DNA of 8,641 nt from Heliobacteriaceae bacterium (GCA_031267015.1 JAIRZW010000060.1:1-8641); one strand, 5' to 3'. Counted from the stretch's first letter, positions 1-6,166 are shown. Notes: generated from the sequence alone by a model not told the origin. Numbers and translations are program-made.

Positions 1-17
1 CGTTTCCAAAAAGGCAA

Positions 18-49
18 TTTTTGGGGACTTCAATACTTTATATATACAT
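18..49 (+). promoter_or_regulatory. Candidate upstream element of the 95-aa gene
   Basis: A T-run followed by GGGGACTT (18-30) precedes an AT-rich stretch, TATATACAT (41-49), that could act as a -10 region. Almost the same string recurs before the small gene at 5771, and a looser version precedes the decarboxylase gene at 2072. No recognisable -35 hexamer is present, so the promoter call is tentative; the shared string is the firmer observation. Confidence 0.3.
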
Positions 50-77
50 AAGAGATAACGAGAGAGATTAAAACATT

Positions 78-365
78 ATGTTACCAGCAACAGGCAATTC
101 ACAAAATGAAACAAGCGGCAGCGGCCAATTCGGGTCTTTACTCAGAAAAAGAAGACCTAACCAAGAGGCTGAAAGCGAATTTAATATCGAAGATTACAAC
201 TTTTTGGCTCAAGCAGACCGCAGAATGAGATTCAACACAGCCAGAGACCCAATCCACTACGTTTTCGATGTAATCGAAAACCGGCCAATCAAAACACTGG
301 CTAAAGAATTCGTAAAAGACTCATTCTTTGAAATAGCAAACTTTGTAACAAACGTCGTCAGATAG
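78..365 (+). CDS. Hypothetical protein, 95 aa, family not recognised
   Basis: I do not recognise this protein. The N-terminal third (residues 1-35) is polar and Gly/Ser/Asn-rich and looks disordered, with a basic patch LLRKRRP at about 21-27. The remainder (about 36-95) is likely helical, with alternating charged and hydrophobic residues and a C-terminal stretch FFEIANFVTNVV that is hydrophobic but short for a membrane anchor. There is no signal peptide and no cysteine. The start at 78 is preceded by the purine-rich GAGAGAG (60-66), a weak ribosome binding site about 11 nt away. The gene appears monocistronic: it is followed by a repeat-bearing non-coding tail and a strong terminator at 470-494. 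The segment SGSGQFGSL (13-21) faintly resembles the SGTNFTSL N-terminus of the gene at 5771. That it is a real gene is likely; its function is unknown. Confidence 0.7.
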   Translation: MLPATGNSQNETSGSGQFGSLLRKRRPNQEAESEFNIEDYNFLAQADRRMRFNTARDPIHYVFDVIENRPIKTLAKEFVKDSFFEIANFVTNVVR

Positions 366-376
366 AAAAAGTGAAA

Positions 377-461
377 AAGGAAACGTCAGAAAATCATTAG
401 GATAAAAGGAAAACAGGAAACAAGGAATCGTTAGAAAATCAATAAGGAATTAAAGGAATAA
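377..461 (+). repeat. Imperfect purine-rich tandem repeat in the 3' region of the 95-aa gene
   Basis: Two related units of about 36-40 nt begin at 377 and 422 (period 45). Both run AAGGAA-[A/T]CGT[C/T]AGAAAATCA-[A/T]-TA...GGA...AAAGGAA. The top strand is almost free of C and contains at least seven GGA trinucleotides, most as AGGA or AAGGA. There is no ATG in this stretch, so the GGA motifs are not serving as ribosome binding sites. The region lies between the stop codon at 365 and the terminator at 470, so it should be transcribed as a 3' untranslated region. Confidence 0.6.
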
Positions 462-469
462 AAAGTAAT

Positions 470-494
470 AGGCGCAATAAGCGCCTTTTTTCTT
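470..494 (+). terminator. Intrinsic terminator
   Basis: AGGCGC (470-475), loop AATAA, GCGCCT (481-486), continuing into an uninterrupted T run (486-491) and then CTT. A GC-rich six-pair stem, five-nt loop and U tract are textbook for Rho-independent termination. It ends the transcript of the 95-aa gene and insulates the OmpH-like gene downstream. Confidence 0.9.
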
Positions 495-530
495 GCCTGA
501 GTGTCTGATTTTAAAAGCATTAATTTGGCT

Positions 531-536
531 TATAGT
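531..536 (+). promoter_or_regulatory. Candidate -10 box of the OmpH-like gene
   Basis: TATAGT matches the sigma70 -10 consensus at five of six positions and lies just after the terminator, giving a predicted 5' leader of about 16 nt. No convincing -35 hexamer is found at 16-18 nt upstream, so confidence is low. Confidence 0.3.
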
Positions 537-558
537 TGAATCGAAAGCGAGGTTCAAC

Positions 559-1029
559 ATGAAAGCAAAATTTTGGAAAATAGCGGCGATGGTTTTAATC
601 TTGAGTGCCGGGTATTATTTTCTAAGCAGTGAAGCGTTTTCTGACCAAAGTTCCGATTTTAAGGTCGCGGTTGTGGATATTCAAAAAATTGTGTCAGGTT
701 CAAGCGCTGTTAAGGAATTGAGAGTGCAGCAGGAAAGCAAAGTTAACGAAATGCAGGCGGTAATTGACCGGGCAAGAGAAGAAATCGCACGGGAACAAGA
801 CCCTGAAAAGATTAAAATGCTTGAGGAAAACTACTTAGAGCAGATTAACCGTCAGAAAGCCGCGCTTGACGAGGAGTATAACAGAAGACTGGAGTTGATT
901 AACGATGAGATTAAGACAGCGGTTAGCGCAAAAGCAAGCGCAATGGGTTATAACCTCGTTGTGCCGAAGAATATGAGTTTATACGGCGGTGACGACATTA
1001 CAGAACAGGTCGCGGCCTCAGTGCGCTAA
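559..1029 (+). CDS. OmpH/Skp-family periplasmic chaperone-like protein
   Basis: OmpH/Skp proteins are small helical periplasmic chaperones that hold unfolded outer-membrane proteins. The 156-aa product starts MKAKFWK, followed by a hydrophobic segment (about 8-22) typical of a Sec signal peptide, with likely cleavage near SEAFS (24-28). The mature part has the family layout: a first strand KVAVVDIQKIV (35-45), a long charged coiled-coil (about 50-125, rich in E, K, R and Q), and the closing KASAMGYNLVVPKN...LYGGDDITEQV (125-151), the usual family ending. The ATG at 559 is chosen over an upstream TTG at 493 because GAGG (549-552) lies 6 nt before it and the signal peptide then sits at the N-terminus. 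It stands alone, not beside bamA or lpxD as in many Gram-negatives. Its 3' end overlaps the convergent gene by 12 nt. Presence of this family implies an outer membrane. Confidence 0.88.
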   Translation: MKAKFWKIAAMVLILSAGYYFLSSEAFSDQSSDFKVAVVDIQKIVSGSSAVKELRVQQESKVNEMQAVIDRAREEIAREQDPEKIKMLEENYLEQINRQKAALDEEYNRRLELINDEIKTAVSAKASAMGYNLVVPKNMSLYGGDDITEQVAASVR

Positions 1030-1410
1030 ATAATCGTCAAAGGTTTTTACATTAACCGTATAGCCGCAGCCCTCGTGCATTTTCCCCGGATACGAAAGCC
1101 ATTTGGCCGGGTATTTGCGGCAAACACGCGGACGCTTTTTGTAAACCGGACAAAGCCCCTCAGGCGTTATGAGTTTGCACGCAAAAATCATGTTGCCTTC
1201 CGCGTCCGCCCCCTTTATATAAAACCTTCGATATGCCGGAAATAAAAACTGCATGATTTTAAATTCTTTTTCTGTATAAGTGTCGTAACTGTACATATAA
1301 TTACAGCATTTTCCGCATTTCAGACAGCGCCCCGTAATTTTGTACTTAAGCCGCTCCGGCACAAAATACGACAGAAATTCATTAATTAATACAGACAAGA
1401 AATCCTTCAT
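1018..1410 (-). CDS. YkgJ-family cysteine-cluster (Zn/Fe-chelating) protein
   Basis: The 130-aa product carries the family hallmark CxxCxxCC (C29, C32, C35, C36), followed by C78, C87, C97 and C115, in the arrangement ACKLITPEGLCPVYKKRPRVCRKYP with a final HEGCGY. Eight cysteines in this pattern define the YkgJ/UPF0153 family (a putative zinc- or iron-chelating domain); the biochemical role of the family is not established. The N-terminal 20 residues are hydrophobic and aromatic but contain charges, so I would not call a signal peptide. There is no Shine-Dalgarno sequence upstream. Instead an extended -10 box (1417-1425) lies exactly 6 nt before the ATG, so the mRNA is probably leaderless. 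Tail-to-tail overlap with the OmpH-like gene means the two transcripts are complementary at their 3' ends. Confidence 0.85.
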   Translation of the reverse strand: MKDFLSVLINEFLSYFVPERLKYKITGRCLKCGKCCNYMYSYDTYTEKEFKIMQFLFPAYRRFYIKGADAEGNMIFACKLITPEGLCPVYKKRPRVCRKYPAKWLSYPGKMHEGCGYTVNVKTFDDYLAH

Positions 1411-1416
1411 TACAAC

Positions 1417-1425
1417 ATTATATCA
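1417..1425 (-). promoter_or_regulatory. Extended -10 promoter giving a leaderless YkgJ-family mRNA
   Basis: On the minus strand TGATATAAT (TGnTATAAT, a perfect extended -10) is followed by GTTGTA and then the ATG at 1410. With the usual six-nt spacing, transcription would begin on the A of the start codon. The -35 region would fall inside the palindromic repeat at 1438-1518 and has no good match; extended -10 promoters tolerate this. Confidence 0.6.
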
Positions 1426-1437
1426 CACAGTCCGCAT

Positions 1438-1518
1438 GTCATTGCGAGGAGCGCAGCGACGCGGCAATCCAGCCTGTTGAATAATTAGTTGGATTGCTTC
1501 GCTAACGCTCGCAATGAC
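1438..1518. repeat. Dispersed palindromic repeat element, complete copy (81 bp)
   Basis: The ends GTCATTGCGAG (1438-1448) and CTCGCAATGAC (1508-1518) are perfect 11-nt inverted repeats. Inside, GGCAATCCA and TGGATTGC pair again, and the GC-rich arms GAGCGCAGCGACGC and TTCGCTAACG pair partially, so the whole unit can fold as a long interrupted hairpin. Elements with GTCATTGCGAG ends and GCAATCC cores occur as multicopy non-autonomous palindromes in many bacterial genomes. A second, right-truncated copy lies at 8582-8623 inside the prepilin leader. This copy sits between the YkgJ-family promoter and the 3' end of the 142-aa gene, where it could also act as a transcript-end hairpin. Confidence 0.9.
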
Positions 1519-1523
1519 GTAAT

Positions 1524-1952
1524 CTACTTAATCGCTTTGCTTACGAATACCGCCAAATCATCAAACATGCTGCCTAATGAGTCGCCGACGTTTGTTGCAA
1601 TGGTCTTTTGAATCTCGTCAACCTGCGCGGCAACCGTTGGAAGCGCTGAGGTCTGAGCAGTAAAACCTTCTAAAAGATTTTCGTCGATTGTCAGCCGGTG
1701 ATTTGACATAAAATCACGAATTCGCTGTTTTGTTTCACGTTTGCGAAGCATACGCTGGTTAATCTTGAGATAGTCTGTGCCGCCTGATTCAAATTCAGCA
1801 CAAGGAAGTCCGTCAAAGTTGATTACATCGCGGACAATGCTGTTACATGCAGCTGTGGTGTCAGAGACACCGGCAATTTTCTTTTTAAGTTCCACTGGAA
1901 AAATCTCCCGTAAATGTATGTTTGTACCATTATGTAAATTCATATACGGCAC
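1524..1952 (-). CDS. Hypothetical protein, 142 aa, family not recognised
   Basis: I do not recognise a family. The reading frame begins at a GTG (1952), with an in-frame ATG at 1943 that would give a 139-residue protein beginning MNLHNGTNIHL. Neither start has a convincing ribosome binding site; a poor -10-like TACAAA (1958-1963) lies five nt before the GTG. The central part (about 70-85) is strongly basic (RMLRKRETKQRIRDF), and the last 45 residues (QVDEIQKTIATNV...LAVFVSKAIK) look like an amphipathic helix or short coiled coil. There is no signal peptide or membrane span. The N-terminal NLHNGTNIHL resembles the NINSGTNFTS start of the gene at 5771. The gene ends six nt before the palindromic repeat. 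It is likely expressed because the frame is long and intact; its function is unknown. Confidence 0.65.
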   Translation of the reverse strand: MPYMNLHNGTNIHLREIFPVELKKKIAGVSDTTAACNSIVRDVINFDGLPCAEFESGGTDYLKINQRMLRKRETKQRIRDFMSNHRLTIDENLLEGFTAQTSALPTVAAQVDEIQKTIATNVGDSLGSMFDDLAVFVSKAIK

Positions 1953-1998
1953 TTGTCTTTGTAAACTTTAGAATTTAAAGAACAATATTACAAATTCG

Positions 1999-2025
1999 TT
2001 ACATCTACATCTTAACCCATATTAT
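1999..2025 (+). promoter_or_regulatory. Candidate promoter of the decarboxylase gene
   Basis: TTACAT (1999-2004) and TATTAT (2020-2025) are separated by 15 nt, shorter than the preferred 17. TATTAT fits the -10 consensus at five of six positions. The predicted leader is about 40 nt and contains the TTTTTGGCGATTT string (2043-2055) related to the elements at 18 and 5748. Confidence 0.35.
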
Positions 2026-2071
2026 CCGGTGCGGCAATTTTATTTTTGGCGATTTGTTTTAGTTTGGAAAC

Positions 2072-3679
2072 ATGGAAAGAACGACTGTTTCGGATTTTTT
2101 AATTCAGGAGCTTTATAAAATCGGTATTAAGGATTTTTTCGGAGTGCCGGGGGATTTTGCGTTTAATATTATAGAATCGGTGGAAAATTTCCCCGGCGCA
2201 AACTGGGTCGGGTGCACAAACGAGCTTAATGCGGGTTATGCAGCGGACGGCTATGCGCGAGCAAAGGGTTACGGGGCACTGGTTACAACGTATAACGTCG
2301 GCGAATTGTCGGCCATGAACGCCATTGCCGGAAGCTATGCCGAAAATGTTCCGGTAATCTGCGTCGCAGGCTTGCCGCCCGAAAAACATATCAGGAAAAA
2401 AACGCTTTTACATCATAATTTTTTAAAGCCGAATTATTATGCAGCTTCGGACGCATTTGCGCAGGTTGTGCAGGCGGGCGCGATTCTGAACGCAGGCAAT
2501 GCAAAATATGAAATCGAACGGATTCTCGGCGAATTTATAAGAGAGAAAAAGCCTGTGTATATTGGGATTCCGACGGACGTTTGCAAGGCTTTTATTAAAA
2601 ACGACCCTGATATAAAAATGCCCGAGAGCGATTACAAAAAACTCGAAAAGGCCGCGGCACACATTTTGAAGCTTATTGAAAACGCCTGCGACCCGGTGAT
2701 TCTCGGGGACGTTTTGGTTGACAGGTTCTGTGCTGCGTGCGAATTTCAGAGATTTGTGAAGAACAGCGGAATCCCCGCAACAACTTTGTTAATGGGCAAA
2801 GGCCTGATTAATGAAAGCGAGCCGAATTTTCTGGGAACCTTCACCGGTAAAGACACCGAGGTCTGCGACGCACTCAACAGGTCGGACTGCGTGATCTGCA
2901 TTGGCGCGGTTTTGAGCGATTTTAACACGGCAAGATTCAGTCTGAATTTTAATCCGCAGGAGTTTGTTGATATTAACGGAACCTACACGGTTGCGGCGGG
3001 TCAGGTTTATGAAAATGTTTTGATGAACGATATTTTGTACAAGATTGCGAACCAAATCAAGCCCCGCTTAACGCAAATTACGCGGCCAAAGCCGGTTTTA
3101 GCGGAGATTACGGAAGAAAAGCCGCTTGATTTTGAGTACCTGATTCTGCGGTTTGAAAGATTCATGCAGGCCGGCGATTATCTGGTTACGGAAACCGGAC
3201 TGGCAAATTTTATTCCTGCCAGCCTGAATTTTCCTGATAATTGCAGGCTTTTTTCGCAGCTTCTGTGGGCTTCAATCGGCTGGGCAGCGCCGGCGTGCTT
3301 TGGGGCGGCAATCGCAAATCCCACAAAACGGATTATTCTGCTGACCGGAGAAGGCTCTCATCAGGTAAGCGTTCAGACGCTCAGTGACATGGTTTACAGG
3401 GATGTGAGACCGGTTATTTTTGTATTGAAAAACGGCGGCTATGCAATTGAACGCCTGCTGTCGCACGATTTCGACAACAAATTTAACGACATAAACTGCT
3501 GGGAATATACGAAACTTTTTGATGTTTTCGGCGGGGATGTTTACACGGCTAAAGCCAGGACAAATGTTGAATTCGACCGGGTTTTAAACCGAATAGGGGC
3601 CGAAAAACGACTTTGCTATGTAGAGCTTCACATGGACAAGGCCGACATTCCGCCGTTTTTTAAAAAAATGTTTACTTGA
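2072..3679 (+). CDS. ThDP-dependent 2-oxo acid decarboxylase (pyruvate/indolepyruvate decarboxylase family)
   Basis: Enzymes of this family split CO2 from a 2-oxo acid to give an aldehyde, using thiamine diphosphate and Mg2+ in the cytoplasm. At 535 aa it is close to the usual 540-570. N-terminal PYR domain: FGVPGDF with D28, NELNAGYAADGYAR with the cofactor-activating E51, YNVGELSAMNAIAGSYAENVP (74-94), and the diagnostic HH pair H114-H115. Middle domain about 195-330. C-terminal PP domain: ETGLANF (374-380), the ThDP motif GEGS (426-429, commonly GDGS) ending at N454, and NGGYAIE with E460. The combination D28/E51/HH/E460 separates decarboxylases from acetolactate synthase and related ThDP enzymes. 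Substrate is not decidable by eye: pyruvate (acetaldehyde, then ethanol), indolepyruvate, phenylpyruvate or branched-chain acids are all possible. No alcohol dehydrogenase gene is adjacent. The ribosome binding site is weak (GGAAA at 2066-2070, directly before the start). It is probably co-transcribed with gatA 41 nt downstream, as no terminator separates them. Confidence 0.88.
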   Translation: MERTTVSDFLIQELYKIGIKDFFGVPGDFAFNIIESVENFPGANWVGCTNELNAGYAADGYARAKGYGALVTTYNVGELSAMNAIAGSYAENVPVICVAGLPPEKHIRKKTLLHHNFLKPNYYAASDAFAQVVQAGAILNAGNAKYEIERILGEFIREKKPVYIGIPTDVCKAFIKNDPDIKMPESDYKKLEKAAAHILKLIENACDPVILGDVLVDRFCAACEFQRFVKNSGIPATTLLMGKGLINESEPNFLGTFTGKDTEVCDALNRSDCVICIGAVLSDFNTARFSLNFNPQEFVDINGTYTVAAGQVYENVLMNDILYKIANQIKPRLTQITRPKPVLAEITEEKPLDFEYLILRFERFMQAGDYLVTETGLANFIPASLNFPDNCRLFSQLLWASIGWAAPACFGAAIANPTKRIILLTGEGSHQVSVQTLSDMVYRDVRPVIFVLKNGGYAIERLLSHDFDNKFNDINCWEYTKLFDVFGGDVYTAKARTNVEFDRVLNRIGAEKRLCYVELHMDKADIPPFFKKMFT

Positions 3680-3720
3680 TTGTTTGTTTGTATTAAGATT
3701 TTTTCAGCAGGAGAATGAAC

Positions 3721-5184
3721 ATGAACGAGCTTTTGAAAAAATCGGCAACAGAACAGAGTAAAGCGTTAAGAAGCAAAGAGATTTCGGCTGTGGAATTGAC
3801 CACGGCAGCGTTTGAGCGGATTAATGAACTTGATGAGAAATTAGGAACGTTTAACTCGCTCACAAAAGAAACCGCGCTCGAAACCGCACGCAAAGTCGAT
3901 GAAAAAATTGCGCGTAATGAAGAATTGCCACTGCTTGCGGGGGTTCCGCTCGCGCTCAAAGACAACATGAACCTTGCCGGCTCACGCACTACCGCGTCCA
4001 GCAAGATTCTTGAAAATTTTGTATCGCCTTACAACGCAACGATTACGGAAAAATTGCTCAACAACCTTGTGCCGATTGTCGGAAAAGCAAACCTCGACGA
4101 GTTTGCAATGGGAAGCTCCAACGAAAACTCCGCGTTCAGAAAGGTTTACAACCCATGGGATTTAAAGCGCGTTCCGGGCGGCTCGTCAGGCGGCTCTGCG
4201 GCTTCTGTTGCCTCATGCGAAGCAACGCTCGCGCTCGGCTCGGACACCGGCGGCTCAATCCGCTTACCTGCAAGCTTTTGCGGAATTGTCGGCATGAAGC
4301 CGACTTACGGTAAAGTTTCGCGCTACGGCCTTATCGCGTTTGCGTCCTCACTCGACCAAATCGGCCCGTTTGCGCGTACTGTCGAAGACGCCGCAAATCT
4401 TCTTGAGGTAATTTCCGGCCATGACCCGAAAGATTCCACCTCCCTGAATCTGCCGGTTGAGCGCTATTCAGAACATTTAAGCAACGATATTCACGGCCTC
4501 AAAATCGGCGTAATTAAAGAATTAATGACCGAAGGTCTGTCAGAAGACGTTGCAAAGGCAGTCGAACGTGCGATTGATGATTACAAAAAGCTCGGCGCGC
4601 AAATTGTCGAAATTTCGCTGCCAAATATTAAGCATTCTATCGGGATTTATTATATTTTAGCAACTGCAGAGTGCAGTTCAAACCTTGCGCGCTTTGACGG
4701 GGTAAAATACGGCTATCGCACGCCGAACGCGCAAAGCTTAATGGAAATGTACACCAAAACCCGCGCAGAAGGATTCGGGCCGGAAGTTAAACGCCGGATT
4801 ATGCTCGGGACTTACGCGCTAAGCTCAGGCTACTATGATGCGTATTACAAAAAAGCCCAGCAAATGCGCGCGCTTGTAACACAGGATTTTATTGAGGCGT
4901 TTAAAAAGGTTGATATTCTGCTTTCGCCGACCTGCCCGAACACCGCGTTTAAAATGGGTGAAAAAGCTGACGACCCGCTGGCAATGTATTTGACCGACAT
5001 TGCAACGATTTCCGCAAACCTTGCCGGAATCCCGGGGTTAAGCGTGCCATGCGGGTTTGACCGTGACGGCATGCCTATCGGCCTGCAATTGCTTGCGCCG
5101 CAGCTTCACGAAAGCAAGCTTTTCAATGCTGCACATAAATTTGAGCGCGCTAACGATTACTATTTACAATTAGCAAAAATATAA
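3721..5184 (+). CDS. gatA: Asp-tRNA(Asn)/Glu-tRNA(Gln) amidotransferase subunit A
   Basis: GatA is the glutaminase subunit of GatCAB, which converts misacylated Glu-tRNA(Gln) and/or Asp-tRNA(Asn) to Gln-tRNA(Gln)/Asn-tRNA(Asn). The 487-aa product has normal length and the complete amidase signature: GVPLALKDN with catalytic Lys80, GGSSGGSAA with the cis-Ser155, and [15 protein letters not shown] with nucleophile Ser179; spacings of 75 and 24 match the Ser-cisSer-Lys triad of characterised GatA. It continues with the family blocks [17 protein letters not shown] and PLAMYLTD, ending in GLQLLAP. AGGAG (3709-3713) lies 7 nt before the ATG at 3721 but only 1 nt before an ATG at 3715, so the later start is preferred. 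gatB and gatC are not in the window; the three genes are often scattered. A decayed copy of its last codons and downstream sequence lies at 5677-5744. Confidence 0.96.
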   Translation: MNELLKKSATEQSKALRSKEISAVELTTAAFERINELDEKLGTFNSLTKETALETARKVDEKIARNEELPLLAGVPLALKDNMNLAGSRTTASSKILENFVSPYNATITEKLLNNLVPIVGKANLDEFAMGSSNENSAFRKVYNPWDLKRVPGGSSGGSAASVASCEATLALGSDTGGSIRLPASFCGIVGMKPTYGKVSRYGLIAFASSLDQIGPFARTVEDAANLLEVISGHDPKDSTSLNLPVERYSEHLSNDIHGLKIGVIKELMTEGLSEDVAKAVERAIDDYKKLGAQIVEISLPNIKHSIGIYYILATAECSSNLARFDGVKYGYRTPNAQSLMEMYTKTRAEGFGPEVKRRIMLGTYALSSGYYDAYYKKAQQMRALVTQDFIEAFKKVDILLSPTCPNTAFKMGEKADDPLAMYLTDIATISANLAGIPGLSVPCGFDRDGMPIGLQLLAPQLHESKLFNAAHKFERANDYYLQLAKI

Positions 5185-5217
5185 TGTAAATATTTTGCCT
5201 TAGTAGCAAAAATTTTT
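5131..5217 (+). repeat. Duplicated segment, copy A (gatA 3' end and downstream)
   Basis: This stretch, the last codons of gatA plus the following spacer, matches 5677-5744 downstream. 20 of the first 24 positions agree (5131-5154 versus 5677-5700), 22 of 23 agree around the stop codon (5161-5183 versus 5714-5736), and GCAAAAATT (5206-5214) matches 5737-5745. Copy B has a 7-nt insertion and lacks 22 nt present here. The two copies start 546 bp apart and flank the gene at 5253. Confidence 0.8.
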
Positions 5218-5220
5218 CTT
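5193..5220 (+). terminator. Weak intrinsic terminator after gatA
   Basis: TTTTGC (5193-5198), loop CTTAGTA, GCAAAA (5206-5211), then ATTTTTCTT. The stem has only two G-C pairs, so termination is likely partial, and the gene at 5253 may receive readthrough. The left arm is missing from the duplicated copy B. Confidence 0.45.
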
Positions 5221-5252
5221 CACGGTTTTTCATCCTCTCAAAGGAGAAAAAT

Positions 5253-5666
5253 ATGAGAATTGAACAAAATAATATGTCAGGTACAACATTTACCGGCTGG
5301 GAAAAAGCAATAAAAGTCAAAAACCGGGTTTGGTATAAGACAAAAAGAGAATGTGAAAATGTCATAAGAAGTGAATTCGATTGTGCCGCACTGGAAGAAT
5401 TAGGCAAATCTCTCAATATTAAATCAATAATGAAAGTAAATCGGAATAAGCATTTTAATGCTAATGACGGACACTGGCTAACTTATGATATAAACCTGGT
5501 AACCAAGGTATCAACAAAAAACGGAAAAAAACTGGGTGAATTAAGCACATACAATTATTCCAAATCCGACCCTGTTCCGGGCAAGCATAAGAGCGGGTTT
5601 GACCTTAAGTCTGCTTTGACAGAAACTGCAGAATGGATTAATAAAAAGTTTCCACAATTCAGTTAA
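5253..5666 (+). CDS. Hypothetical small protein, 137 aa, N-terminal NNxSGTxFT motif
   Basis: No family recognised. The product begins MRIEQNNMSGTTFTGWEKA, a short disordered-looking N-terminus, followed by a mixed alpha/beta region: a probable helix ECENVIRSEFDCAALEELGKS (about 33-53), probable strands SIMKVNRN and YDINLVTKVSTK, a Gly/Lys/Ser turn-rich part (90-113) and a C-terminal helix KSALTETAEWINKKF. It is basic, with no signal peptide or membrane span. The start is well supported by AAGGAG (5241-5246) 6 nt upstream. It is clearly more AT-rich than gatA. It lies between the two copies of the gatA 3'-end duplication, and the gene at 5771 starts with a related N-terminus, so the two are probably diverged tandem paralogues. 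Function unknown. Confidence 0.75.
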   Translation: MRIEQNNMSGTTFTGWEKAIKVKNRVWYKTKRECENVIRSEFDCAALEELGKSLNIKSIMKVNRNKHFNANDGHWLTYDINLVTKVSTKNGKKLGELSTYNYSKSDPVPGKHKSGFDLKSALTETAEWINKKFPQFS

Positions 5667-5676
5667 TAAAAAGGCG

Positions 5677-5744
5677 GAACACAAAGTTGAGCGCGCTGAC
5701 AAATACTAAATAATATTTACAATTAGCAACAATATAGCAAAAAT
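5677..5744 (+). pseudogene. Decayed copy of the gatA 3' end (duplication copy B)
   Basis: In the gatA frame this reads VERADKY-stop, matching the FERANDYY near the C-terminus of intact gatA, then continues with the same non-coding sequence that follows gatA (TATTTACAATTAGCAA at 5714-5729 is an exact 16-nt match to 5161-5176). It cannot encode anything useful. It is best explained as one boundary of a tandem duplication, or as the far end of an insertion at the end of gatA. Confidence 0.75.
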
Positions 5745-5747
5745 TAT

Positions 5748-5765
5748 TTTTTGGGGATTTATAAA
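5748..5765 (+). promoter_or_regulatory. Candidate start signal of the 130-aa gene (TTTTTGGGGATTT plus TATAAA)
   Basis: TTTTTGGGGATTT (5748-5760) repeats the string before the 95-aa gene. TATAAA (5760-5765) lies five nt before the ATG at 5771 and could be a -10 box of a near-leaderless mRNA. Alternatively GGGGA (5753-5757) acts as a distant ribosome binding site, 13 nt from the start. No -35 is evident. Confidence 0.3.
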
Positions 5766-5770
5766 TACTT

Positions 5771-6163
5771 ATGTATATTAATAATATAAATTCCGGAACT
5801 AACTTTACGAGCTTGAAAATAGCTACTGAAAACATGAATGCCGTACAGAAAAATATGGCTCGAAAATTCAGGAATGCAATTCATAAAAACCAAAATATAG
5901 TTGATGAATTGGAAACTTGCGGCTATGGAAGACATGATATAATTGTAACATCTAAAGGAGAAAACAAAATATTGATTTCCTTTGAAAACAACGGCCGTCT
6001 GTTAAGGAATAGGAAAAGAACTGTTCATGTAGATATTAGCAAAGATTTTTTCTATTCGGGCTTAAAGCATTTTTTTGTTCGCAAATGCAACATTATAAAT
6101 GGGATTTACGCAAAGGACTTTGATTTTCATGAAATAAGAAAATTAATAAATACTGTTAAATAA
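5771..6163 (+). CDS. Hypothetical small protein, 130 aa, N-terminal NINSGTNFTS motif
   Basis: No family recognised. The protein begins MYINNINSGTNFTSL, then a helical basic segment (about 18-52, MNAVQKNMARKFRNAIHKNQNIVDELE), probable strands DIIVTSK and KILISFEN, a basic turn RLLRNRKRTVHVDI (about 78-91) and a C-terminal helix. The high Lys/Arg content would suit nucleic-acid binding, but no motif supports this. The N-terminal motif matches that of the gene at 5253 (SGTTFTG versus SGTNFTS), and the DNA around it also agrees: AATAATAT at 5268-5275 and 5780-5787 followed by TCxGGxAC. It lacks a good ribosome binding site. It is terminated by the hairpin at 6167. Probable diverged paralogue of its left neighbour; function unknown. 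Confidence 0.72.
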   Translation: MYINNINSGTNFTSLKIATENMNAVQKNMARKFRNAIHKNQNIVDELETCGYGRHDIIVTSKGENKILISFENNGRLLRNRKRTVHVDISKDFFYSGLKHFFVRKCNIINGIYAKDFDFHEIRKLINTVK

Positions 6164-6166
6164 CAT

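Noticed and set aside
493..558. TTG start extending the OmpH-like protein by 22 residues
   Set aside because: It would bury the signal peptide inside the protein and begins at the terminator's T tract; the ATG at 559 has GAGG at the right distance.
1438..1518. CRISPR array or insertion-sequence ends
   Set aside because: Only one complete and one truncated copy are present, with no regular spacers and no transposase; it is a palindromic repeat element.
1777..1971. Plus-strand 64-aa reading frame opposite the 142-aa gene
   Set aside because: It lies almost wholly on the complement of the longer minus-strand gene, has no ribosome binding site and a low-complexity composition; it is a shadow frame.
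3715..3720. ATG two codons upstream of the chosen gatA start
   Set aside because: The AGGAG ends only 1 nt before it, too close for initiation; the ATG at 3721 has a 7-nt spacing.
5253..6163. Toxin-antitoxin pair
   Set aside because: Two adjacent small genes suggested this, but they are co-oriented with a 104-nt gap, share N-termini like paralogues, and show no toxin or antitoxin motif.
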